This document shows, piece by piece, positions 21,747 to 30,645 of a DNA stretch of 64,000 bases. Under the pieces are notes generated by a model. That model was not told the origin of the DNA, searched no databases, and saw only the letters and a list, made by a program, of their open reading frames with translations. Within the stretch, counting starts at the first letter, position 1; every line of letters starts with the position of its first letter. Made by a program: the position numbers and the translations under genes. The stretch comes from Symbiodinium natans (Eukaryota > Sar > Dinophyceae > Suessiales > Symbiodiniaceae), in assembly GCA_905221605.1 (NCBI GenBank), contig CAJNDS010002541.1:304501-368500 (forward strand), in the 5' to 3' direction.

Positions 21747-22225
21747 GTACCAGAGGTCTACGAGTCTACCAACACCTGAAGGCCCACCCCCAACCCATAT
21801 AAGGCCTACCAACCCTATGATTGAATGAACCCTCTAAAGCCATAAGCCCCTATAAACCCTAAACCCCAAGCCCATGAGCTAAACCCCAAAGAAGCTCATG
21901 GAAGTTCCCAGCCTCCCAAGCCTACGAATTGTTAGGGTTAGGATCCGTTTAATGGCGTATTAAATAATCTGACAAGAGTGTATACCCTTTTGATTGGGGA
22001 ACGTTTCTGAATCCTGGAAGCCACTGAGGTCGCCGTGCGGCAGACGGAGGACCCCTCTTCGTCGTCGGAACAGTCGGCTGCTCTACAGGGCTTAGGGACT
22101 AGACTCGGGTCTATGGCTGTGAGGCTTAGGATTTCGGGTTTCAGAGGTCTGAGTTGGTCTTCAGGGTTTCTTGGGTTTAGAGTATAGTGGTTTCATGATT
22201 CGTTTGAGGCTTAGGTGCTTGAAAA

Positions 22226-23044
22226 GTGGTCACTCAGCATCATTCCGCTGGATGCTACCGGATGCTGCTGGTACTGCCCAGCGCCCAAATCTTCTTAGCC
22301 CCTGTTGAGCGACCTGCTGAGACAGACATTTGCAGGACGCAGCGGCTGCAATCGCTGATCAGATCCGATCTGCTGGTGCCGGGCGCCCATTTTCAACAGA
22401 GAGGCTGCAGGGGTCCCCAGTCTGACAAAAGATGGGGAAGTTGGTGCTCCTTGGTTTTTGCATGAATCGCGGTCGCCTGTATGGTTGACCTCATGGTGTC
22501 AGCTCACAGCAGTGGACACGAGGCTCTCGCACAAGACCCCGAAGCCACGGAGGACAGGTCATTTGCTGGAGTGCCTGAAGCTTATTCATGTCTGCATGTT
22601 TTCGCCAACTGCCTCATTACTTTATGATTCACTTGACGCCACTTTCGAGCCTCGAGATGAGACTCAGCTCGAGCAGTATCATCGCTGACAACACGACTTC
22701 CGTGTTGCCAGTCGGCACCCCGATCTCATTTGCACGTATTGGCTGAGGCCAAAGTTGTTCGACACGGTTGCGCTAACCCCCATTGCCAGTGACAGCTCTG
22801 GCCCGTTGCAGAATGGGGTCGGGGCCCTGGACCGCACTGTTCCCGCCGGCGATGCCTTTTCTCTGAAGAGCAGTTCTGTTTCAATACAGGGTTTAGGGTT
22901 TGAGGGTTTTAGGGTTTTAGGGTTTCGGGTTTAGGGTACTACGTTCAACAGGCCCTTGCTAGCCTGGCCAAGGCGACGGGTGAGATCAGCATGATTGACA
23001 ACAACTATGGTGCTTCGCTGAGCTGCATCGCTGAATACCACTAA
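22226..23044 (+). CDS. Candidate multi-exon gene, last intron is telomere-like
   Basis: A chain of plus-strand coding-like blocks: 22226-22465 (IRSDLLVPGAHFQQRGCRGP), 22481-22627 (GHEALAQDPEATEDRSFAGV), 22624-22746 (SSIIADNTTSVLPVGTPISF), about 22750-22889 (LQNGVGALDRTVPAGDAFSL) and 22952-23044 (QALASLAKATGEISMIDNNY, ends TAA, first Gln from the preceding exon). The last junction removes 22890-22951, 62 bases of G-rich telomere-like repeat ending TTCAACAG, and restores one frame. The motif ACAGG occurs at both ends of that intron, so the exact cut is ambiguous. The earlier blocks change frame at about 22470, 22625 and 22745, which could be micro-introns or frameshifts in a decaying gene. Product unknown. 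Confidence 0.38.
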
Positions 23045-23154
23045 AGCAGCCGGATGCTTTGTCAGTCAATGTCATCATGGTAGCATGGAGGCATCATTGA
23101 GGGTGTTGTGTCGGGGGACCCTGCATGAGGCTGCACTAAATATACTATATACCC

Positions 23155-23385
23155 ATGATCTGTCAGTATAGAGATGGCTCATGGAATATCTTGCTCCGTG
23201 AGATGCATGCAGGGGAAGCGCTGGTGCACGTTCCGAACCACCACGAGGCCACGTTCAACACGTCTACGGGTCTTTTCTGCTGTTCTCGGCCGTCGGCTTC
23301 TCGTGTGCATCTGTCTTGCCTACTGACTCGACGAAACCTTGTGCAGTGCCCTCCCCAATCTCTGCACCACACCACATGCTCTTAA
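23155..23385 (+). CDS. Hypothetical protein, 76 codons
   Basis: ATG 23155 to TAA 23383-23385, repeat-free. It starts MICQYRDGSWNILLREMHAG and is followed by HVPNHHEATFNTSTGLFCCS. It lies 110 bp after the preceding candidate gene on the same strand. No family recognised. Confidence 0.35.
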   Translation: MICQYRDGSWNILLREMHAGEALVHVPNHHEATFNTSTGLFCCSRPSASRVHLSCLLTRRNLVQCPPQSLHHTTCS

Positions 23386-23710
23386 GCTCGGCAGGGGGTG
23401 CTCAGGATGCCACCGCACAGCCAAAGTATCAACCCAAGAGATGACTCAACACTCTCCACCCTACCATTCTAAAGACAATTTTCGAGGCGAGTGGTGGCTA
23501 CTGGTACTCCTTGCAGGATGTCATCCTTGCCGGCAACGATGGGAGGGAGGCCCGAAACTCCGAAGTTGCCGAAAATTAGCCCAGAGCTCCCAGCCGAGAC
23601 TTGTCTGAGTTTCTCGAGGGGGTTTCTAGGGATTTGTTTTGACGTGCTTTTCAGGTACGGTTTACTCGGAGCTAATGTACACTTTTTTTAAATGGGGCAC
23701 TATAATTACC

Positions 23711-24585
23711 CGCCAAGGCGCAACTCTTAAGTCAAACCCTGCCCTCCAGGGCGCACCTCCAAGCCAAACCCCGCCCTCCAGGACGCACCTCTAAGCCAAA
23801 CGGACGCACACCTCTAAGCCAAACCCCGCCCTCCAGGACGCACCTCTAAGCCAAACGGACGCACACCTCCAAGCCAAACCCTGCCCTCCAGGACGCACCT
23901 CTAAGCCAAACGGACGCACACCTCTAAGCCAAACCCCGCCCTCCAGGACGCACCTCTAAGCCAAACGGACGCACACCTCTAAGCCAAACCCCGCCCTCCA
24001 GGACGCACCTCTAAGCCAAACGGACGCACACCTCTAAGCCAAACGGACGCACACCTCTAAGCCAAACCCCGCCCTCCAGGACGCACCTCTATAAGCCAAA
24101 CGGACGCACACCTCTAAGCCAACCCCGCCCTCCAGGACGCACCTCTAAGCCAAACGGACGCACACCTCCAAGCCAAACCCTGCCCTCCAGGACGCACCTC
24201 TAAGCCAAACGGACGCACACCTCTAAGCCAAACCCCGCCCTCCAGGACGCACCTCTAAGCCAAACGGACGCACACCTCTAAGCCAAACCCCGCCCTCCAG
24301 GACGCACCCCTAAGCCAAACGGACGCACACCTCTAAGCCAAACCCCGCCCTCCAGGACGCACCTCTAAGCCAAACGGACGCACACCTCTAAGCCAAACCC
24401 CGCCCTCTACAACGCACACCCCCCGCCCTCCAGGACGCACCTCTAAGCCAAACGGACGCACACCTCTAAGCCAACCCCCGCCCTCCAGGACGCACACCTC
24501 TAAGCCAACCCCCGCCCTCCAGGACGCACAGCTCTAAGCCAACCCCCGCCCTCCAGGACGCACACCTCTAAGCCAAACCCCGCCA
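23711..24585. repeat. 55-bp satellite array
   Basis: About 15 units of 55 bp built from two related sub-units, GGACGCACCTCTAAGCCAAAC and GGACGCACACCTCTAAGCCA, plus CCCGCCCTCCA. Copies vary by single bases and by loss of a sub-unit. It has no unique spacers, so it is not a CRISPR array. Confidence 0.95.
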
Positions 24586-24772
24586 GTCTTTGGTTTTTGG
24601 GCGAAACGGGCAAGAAGGGTTTGGGGTTTCAATCTTGGGATATCTTCCTTTCGGACCTTAGCTTTAGCTTAGGCTTGGATTCCTCTTTTGGCTCCCCCCT
24701 AAGGTCTTTGTGTGGGGTTCTTAGTTTCGGCCCCGACAAAGGGTGGCCAAGCAGTTTGAAAGGGGATTTTTC

Positions 24773-27260
24773 GTATATGCGCAAACAGGCCCCAAAGGGG
24801 CCGCCTTCGGATGTTATCTGAAGTTTTACCACTTTCAGATCATGGGGGGTCACTGAACCTTCTGGGCATGTGCCATTGTTGGTCTGTCGCCCTTGCGGTA
24901 AGCTCATAGTGTCAGACTGGTATCAGATGAGCTTGAGCTACCCTACGCTTACACACTGAAAGAAGGGATCGATCCCAAATCAAATGCTGCTTACTCCTAT
25001 CCATAAACCTATCCCCAGACCCCAAATAGACTCAGACTCAGACCAATGCCTATATGACTCAGAACCAGAAGCTCGACATTCCAGCTCAACCCAGCAGGAC
25101 AATGCAGAAGCTCAGCCTAACAATTGCAAAGCGCCAGCCACGGCTAGTCTAAACCCACTTGTCTGCGATGGCAGGAGGACGTTGCGCCTCCGCAGGTGCG
25201 TCCTGCAGCAGAAAGGGAAGAAACGGATTCGCAATTTCGGGCTTTGGAGTGGAGTGGAGGGGCATGGGTTGAGGTGCTTGGTGCTTTTAAAAAGCCCCTT
25301 ACAATAAAGCTGAACCCTTGTAGCGGAAAATGCTAGCTTCCTCCTCCTCCTCCTCCTCCACCAAACCTCAAAAGCGAAGATGCCAACGGCTTTCGTATAT
25401 GCGCAAACAGGCCCCAAAGGGGTTGCCTTCGGATGTTATCTGAAGTTTTTACCACTTTCAGATCATGGGGGGGTCACCTGAACCTTCTGGGCATGTGCCA
25501 TTGTTGGTCTGTCGCACTGGTGTCAGATGAGCTTGAGCTACCCTACGCTTACACACTGAAAGAAGGGATCGATCCCAAATCACTGCTTACTCCTATCCAT
25601 AAACCTATCCCCAGACCCCAAATAGACTCAGACTCAGACCAATGCCTATATGACTCAGAACCAGAAGCCCGACATTCCAGCTCAACCCAGCAGGACAATG
25701 CAGAAGCTCAGCCTAACAATTGCAAAGCGCCAGCCACGGCTAGTCTAAACCCACTTGTCTGCGATGGCAGGAGGACGTTGCGCCTCCGCAGGTGCGTCCT
25801 GCAGCAGAAAGGGAAGAAACGGATTCGCAATTTCGGGCTTTGGAGTGGAGGGGCATGGGTTGAGGTGCTTGGTGCTTTTAAAAAGCCCCTTACAATAAAG
25901 CTGAACCCTTGTAGCGGAAAATGCTAGCTTCCTCCTCCTCCTCCTCCTCCACCAAACCTCAAAAGCGAAGATGCCAACGGCTTTCGTATATGCGCAAACA
26001 GGCCCCAAAGGGGTTGCCTTCGGATGTTATCTGAAGTTTTTACCACTTTCAGATCATGGGGGGGTCACCTGAACCTTCTGGGCATGTGCCATTGTTGGTC
26101 TGTCGCCCTCGCGGTAAGCTCATAGTGTCAGACTGGTATCAGATGAGCTTGAGCTACCCTACGCTTACACACCGAAAGAAGGGATCGATCCCAAATCAAA
26201 TGCTGCTTACTCCTATCCATAAACCTATCCCCAGACCCCAAATAGACTCAGACTCAGACCAATGCCTATATGACTCAGAACCAGAAGCCCGACATTCCAG
26301 CTCAACCCAGCAGGACAATGCAGAAGCTCAGCCTAACAATTGCAAAGCGCCAGCCACGGCTAGTCTAAACCCACTTGTCTGCGATGGCAGGAGGACGTTG
26401 CGCCTCCGCAGGTGCGTCCTGCAGCAGAAAGGGAAGAAACGGATTCGCAATTTCGGGCTTTGGAGTGGAGTGGAGGGGCATGGGTTGAGGTGCTTGGTGC
26501 TTTTAAAAAGCCCCTTACAATAAAGCTGAACCCTTGTAGCGGAAAATGCTAGCTTCCTCCTCCTCCTCCTCCTCCACCAAACCTCAAAAGCGAAGATGCC
26601 AACGGCTTTCGTATATGCGCAAACAGGCCCCAAAGGGGTTGCCTTCGGATGTTATCTGAAGTTTTTACCACTTTCAGATCATGGGGGGGTCACCTGAACC
26701 TTCTGGGCATGTGCCATTGTTGGTCTGTCGCACTGGTGTCAGATGAGCTTGAGCTACCCTACGCTTACACACTGAAAGAAGGGATCGATCCCAAATCACT
26801 GCTTACTCCTATCCATAAACCTATCCCCAGACCCCAAATAGACTCAGACTCAGACCAATGCCTATATGACTCAGAACCAGAAGCCCGACATTCCAGCTCA
26901 ACCCAGCAGGACAATGCAGAAGCTCAGCCTAACAATTGCAAAGCGCCAGCCACGGCTAGTCTAAACCCACTTGTCTGCGATGGCAGGAGGACGTTGCGCC
27001 TCCGCAGGTGCGTCCTGCAGCAGAAAGGGAAGAAACGGATTCGCAATTTCGGGCTTTGGAGTGGAGTGGAGGGGCATGGGTTGAGGTGCTTGGTGCTTTT
27101 AAAAAGCCCCTTACAATAAAGCTGAACCCTTGTAGCGGAAAATGCTAGCTTCCTCCTCCTCCTCCGGAAAACCTGAAAAACGAAGATGCCAGCAGCTTTC
27201 GTTCATGCGCAAACAGGGCCCCAAGGGGCCGCCTTCGGGTGTTCCCATAAGCTTTTGCCA
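24773..27260. repeat. Four tandem ~0.6-kb units in a 1,216-bp higher-order repeat
   Basis: Units begin near 24773, 25396, 25989 and 26610, with a diverged partial fifth near 27195. They alternate between two types. Type A has an extra block GCGGTAAGCTCATAGTGTCA and reads AAATGCTGCT; type B lacks the block and reads AAATCACTGCT. The A+B pair is repeated with a period of 1,216 bp. A frame of 107-164 codons (PIPRPQIDSDSDQCLYDSEP) is preserved in every unit, but its 3' end differs where GGAGTGGAGGGG is shortened in the second unit. Whether it is translated is unknown. A (CTC)n run marks each unit end. Confidence 0.92.
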
Positions 27261-27430
27261 CTTAGAGGTTATGGAGGGGAATGTCAGGCTTCGGCTTCTG
27301 GTTTTGAGTCATGCGTGTTGGTCTGAGTTTGAGGCCTATCAAATGTCGGCAGTCCCTTTGTGATCAGGTTTTGTCGAAATGAGTTCATACAGATTTCTTC
27401 CGAGCCCATTTCATCCCTTTGCTGCCACAG

Positions 27431-27490
27431 GGCTTGGCCACCATCTCCGAAGATGAGGAAGTGGAGGAGGAGGAGGGGGAGGTGCGCTGA
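27431..27490 (+). CDS. Candidate acidic terminal exon
   Basis: Directly after GCTGCCACAG, 20 codons ending TGA: GLATISEDEEVEEEEGEVR. Phase 0 from its first base. A preceding frame (27270-27362, LRLLVLSHACWSEFEAYQMS) could be the upstream exon. Short, but the acceptor and codon choice are good. Confidence 0.35.
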   Translation, partial: GLATISEDEEVEEEEGEVR

Positions 27491-27528
27491 CTCGAGGCTT
27501 TCGGGTTTCAGGGTTTAGGTTTAATGTT

Positions 27529-27678
27529 GAGCTGATTTTGAAGCACCCCGGCAAGCAAATCTTGGGCTCCCGAGCTGGGTTACATGAGCTCGTATATCAC
27601 AGATCGCCTGCAGCGCGCTGTGACTTGAAATTGAATTGTAGGCTTCTAGGGGTCTGTTCGGACGTCTTATTAGCCTGA
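27529..27678 (+). CDS. Candidate exon, 49 codons
   Basis: ELILKHPGKQILGSRAGLHE and onward to TGA 27676-27678, starting just after a G-rich telomere-like tract (27508-27524). No clear acceptor AG at the start, so the left edge is uncertain. Product unknown. Confidence 0.3.
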   Translation, partial: ELILKHPGKQILGSRAGLHELVYHRSPAARCDLKLNCRLLGVCSDVLLA

Positions 27679-27905
27679 AAGATTTGGGCCAGCATGGAAT
27701 GTTGACCACTCTAAACCCAAACCCTAAACCATGCTAGGCGGGTGGCAACACGAACCCTAAACCCTAAACGGCGAGAACGCCGCTGACCAGAAACCCTGAA
27801 CAGAAGCCAGGGTCCTTACAAAGGCACAAATGGTGGCTCTCAGGGTTTAGGGTTTAGGGCTTCGTGTTTAGGGTTTCCGGTTTAGTGCGACTGCATCTTT
27901 TTCAG

Positions 27906-28060
27906 GTGAGAAACGCCTTTATCGACATGCCGTCGCTGGGGAGCCCGAGATCGTCCTGTGCTGTATCGATGTTTTCTTTTCGGGAAGCATGGGTTTAGGG
28001 TTGAGGGCTCAAGGCTCTCAACCCTGAACCTTACACCAGCTGTCTCCAGCAGTGTAAAGT
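27906..28060 (+). CDS. Candidate two-exon stretch with telomere-like intron
   Basis: Exon 27906-27992 follows CTTTTTCAG and reads EKRLYRHAVAGEPEIVLCCI. Its end, ATGG, is followed by GTTTAGGG. The 47-bp intron 27993-28039 is telomere-like and ends TTACACCAG. The next exon, 28040-28060, continues the frame (AVSSSVK) and is followed by GTAGGG. Both introns begin with a telomere-like unit that supplies the GT. Further exons are not resolved. Confidence 0.38.
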
Positions 28061-28302
28061 GTAGGGTTTTAGGGTTGGTGGAGCTTCAGGGCTTAGTTTT
28101 GTGGGGTTTAGCCATTGCGGTTAAGTGTTTAGGGTTTAGAGCTGAGGGCTTCCCGAAAGACCTAACCCTAAACCCTGAACCGTCAACCCCAAACCCACTG
28201 TTCAGTCTTCAAGCACAGGATTGGGCTCGGGCACTGCAACCCTAAACCCTGTCCTAAACCCTTAACCCTTAACCACAAACCCTAAACCCTAAACCCTAAC
28301 AG

Positions 28303-28364
28303 CCCATTGAATTGACGGTGCTGGTCGAAATGTTCCAGTTCAGCTTGCTCCATGGGCTTAAGGG
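28303..28364 (+). CDS. Candidate exon between telomere-like tracts
   Basis: Preceded by AACCCTAACAG, in which the telomere-like tract itself provides the acceptor, and followed by GTTCAGGG. Reads PIELTVLVEMFQFSLLHGLK in phase 0. Confidence 0.35.
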
Positions 28365-28375
28365 GTTCAGGGTTC

Positions 28376-28437
28376 AGGGTTTAGGCTTTAGGCTTTAGGC
28401 TTTAGGCTTTAGGCTTTAGGCTTTAGGCTTTAAGGAG
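28376..28437. repeat. 7-bp telomere variant array, TTTAGGC
   Basis: Eight near-perfect TTTAGGC units. The base change G to C in the last position is shared by all units, which points to recent local expansion. Confidence 0.92.
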
Positions 28438-28499
28438 TAGCGTTCAAGGTTCAGGGCTTAAGGAGTCCATGCTGAACTAAAGAAGGGCCCCAGGCTGAA

Positions 28500-28932
28500 C
28501 CCAACAGCCTGCGAACAATAAACCCCTAAACTCCAAGAAACCTGAACCCCTAAACACTTGTTAAACCCTAAAGCCGGAATCCTCAAAACCCTCAACCCTA
28601 AACCCTAATCCCCCAAGCCCTACTCCCCAAAACCCTAAACCCTAAGACCCCAAAACCCTAAAGCCCAAAACCCTAAACCCTAAACCAAAGACCTAATTCC
28701 AACACTCCTAAAGCCTAAAATCCTCAACCCTAAAACCCTAAACCCTAATCCCCAAAACCCTGCACCTTAAACCCCTAATCCCTAAACCCCAACATCCTAA
28801 ACCCTATAAACCCCAAAACCCCAACACCCTAAACCCTAAACATCCCTAAAACCCTACCACCCTAAATCCTAAAACCCTGATCCCAAAACCCAAAACCCTA
28901 ATCCCCTAAACCCTAAACCCTAATCCCCCAAA
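28500..28932. repeat. Long C-rich telomere-like tract
   Basis: About 430 bp of CCCTAAA, CCCTAAAA, CCCCAAAA and CCCTAATC units, the longest degenerate C-rich tract of the window. Confidence 0.92.
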
Positions 28933-28934
28933 CC

Positions 28935-29048
28935 GGGATTTGCAAACCCAAGCTCGGGGCACTCGTACCCAGGACGGCTACACCGCTGACCCCCCAGCCC
29001 TCCTCGGCACCGGCGTGGCAGGCGGTGGCACTCAAGGCCACCCCCAGG
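28935..29048 (+). CDS. Candidate exon between opposed telomere tracts
   Basis: A GC-rich island bounded on the left by the C-rich tract and on the right by G-rich repeat. The frame TADPPALLGTGVAGGGTQGH uses G or C in nearly every third position. All three plus frames are open, so the phase is uncertain. Confidence 0.3.
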
Positions 29049-29125
29049 GGTTTGGGGTTCGGTTTAGGCGTTGGGGCGGTAGAGAGCGTCGAGGTTCATG
29101 GCGTGGGGGTCAATGGGGGTTTTTT

Positions 29126-29540
29126 GGGTTTAGGGTTTATAGGGTTTATAGGGTTTATAGGGTTTATAGGGTTTATAGGGTTTATAGGGTTTATAGGGTT
29201 TATAGGGTTTATAGGGTTTATAGGGTTTATAGGGTTTATAGGGTTTATAGGGTTTATAGGGTTTATAGGGTTTATCGGGTTTATAGGGTTTATAGGGTTT
29301 ATAGGGTTTATAGGGTTTATAGGGTTTATAGGGTTTATAGGGTTTATAGGGTTTATAGGGTTTATAGGGTTTACGGTTTAAAGGGTTTCGGGTCTATAGG
29401 TTTTAGGGTTTACAGGGTTTAGGGTTTATAGGGTTTAGGGTTTAAAGGGTTAAGGGTTTATAGGGTTTAGGGTTTGTAGGGTTTAGAGTTTATAGGGTTT
29501 GGGGTTTAGGGTTTATAGGGTTTAGGGTTTAGGGGACTCA
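29126..29540. repeat. 9-bp telomere variant array, TTTATAGGG
   Basis: From 29126 to about 29365 the unit is TTTATAGGG, about 26 copies with one A-to-C change near 29275. After that, 7-, 9- and other units mix to 29540. Because 9 is divisible by three, two long false frames (Gly-Phe-Ile and Val-Tyr-Arg repeats) appear. Confidence 0.95.
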
Positions 29541-29544
29541 CCTA

Positions 29545-30135
29545 AACCCTAAACGTCTCAAGCAAGTCTCCACAATAGCCTTCATGCAAGGACGAGGACC
29601 AAGTAGTCGGGGCTTCCAAGACAGAACTTCAAGGAGGGTCTAGTTTGTTTTAGGTTTTAAGGTTTAGGGTTATAAGGTTCACGGGGTTTAGGGTTTAGGG
29701 GGTGTAGGCTTTAAACGCTCGAGCCTTCAGTCCCAGAACTCAAACCCAAGGAAAGGAGTTCCCGACCGGGCTGAGGTTCATGATGGGGGTTCTACATGAT
29801 GGGCCCGTTTTTTGGCGAGCCTAGGGCTTACGGTTTTTGGTTTTAGGACCCTCGTTTGAGCTTATAGGGTTTTGGGATTTAGGGCTTAAGGATACCATCT
29901 GAGCAACGGGAAGGACCCAGACCCTAAACCCTAAACTTCGTAAACCCAAAGCCCCCTAACCGCTGCCGAAGCCCTACACCCCCAAAGTCCGAAACCCAAG
30001 AGAGACTCAAGAGCAAACCTGCCCACTGCGAACTGGTTCCTCGTAGGGAGTTGGGGGAGCTAGGGTTTAGGGTTTGGGGTTGGGATCCCAGCGTTCTTTA
30101 GGGTACCTAGTTCCTGAAGTCTTCCTTAAACCCTA
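29545..30135. other. Mixed telomere-like tracts and short islands
   Basis: A G-rich tract ends at 29535 and a C-rich one starts at 29545 (head to head). Further G-rich units at 29650-29712 and 30058-30080, C-rich units at 29918-29985. One short plus-strand frame (VSTIAFMQGRGPSSRGFQDR, about 29563-29632) is weak. Confidence 0.5.
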
Positions 30136-30141
30136 ACCCAG

Positions 30142-30220
30142 CAAGACAAAGTCCAAGGAGTCGCTTCAACAAGCCGCCGATGACCAGGCTGTGGCTCCTC
30201 AGCTCAACAAATTTGCGTAG
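30142..30220 (+). CDS. Candidate terminal exon
   Basis: Follows CCCTAACCCAG, where the telomere-like tract ends as a splice acceptor. Reads KTKSKESLQQAADDQAVAPQ, then LNKFA and TAG at 30218-30220. GC-rich third positions. Upstream exons not found. Confidence 0.38.
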
Positions 30221-30254
30221 GGGGTTTTCATACGTGATGACATGGGCGCTCGAG

Positions 30255-30645
30255 CTCCGAAGAGTCAAATCGCAAGCCCTGGTCCTTAAGATTTTGGGTT
30301 CCATTTTTGCTCCAAGGAGTCAAATCGCAAGCCCTGGTCCCTAAGATGTTGGGCTCAATTTTTGCGTCAAAAACTCTAATCGCAAGCCCTGGTTCCTAAG
30401 ATTTTGGGGTCGATTTGTGCTCTTTGTAAATCGCAAGCCCTGGTCCCTAAGATTTTGGGCTGATTTCTTGCTCCAAAGAGTCAAATCGCAAGCCCTGGTC
30501 CCTAAGATTTTGGGCTCAATTTTTTGCTCCAAAGAGTCACATCGCAAGCCCAGGTCCCTAAGATTTTGGGGTCGATTTTTGCTCCAAAGAGTCAAATCGC
30601 AAGCCCTGGTCCCTAAGATTTTGGGCTCAATTTTTGCTTTTCCTT
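30255..30645. repeat. ~55-bp tandem array
   Basis: Seven imperfect copies of TCAAATCGCAAGCCCTGGTC plus CCTAAGATTTTGGGCTCAAT plus TTTTTGCTCCAAAGAG. Some copies carry 1-5 base indels. A minus-strand frame of 121 codons runs through it and is a by-product. Confidence 0.92.

Noticed and set aside
23711..24585. CRISPR array
   Set aside because: Direct repeats are contiguous without unique spacers, there are no cas genes, and the DNA is eukaryotic in character.
28940..29422. Frames of 118 and 160 codons with Gly-Phe-Ile or Val-Tyr-Arg repeats
   Set aside because: They are read-through of the TTTATAGGG array, not protein coding.
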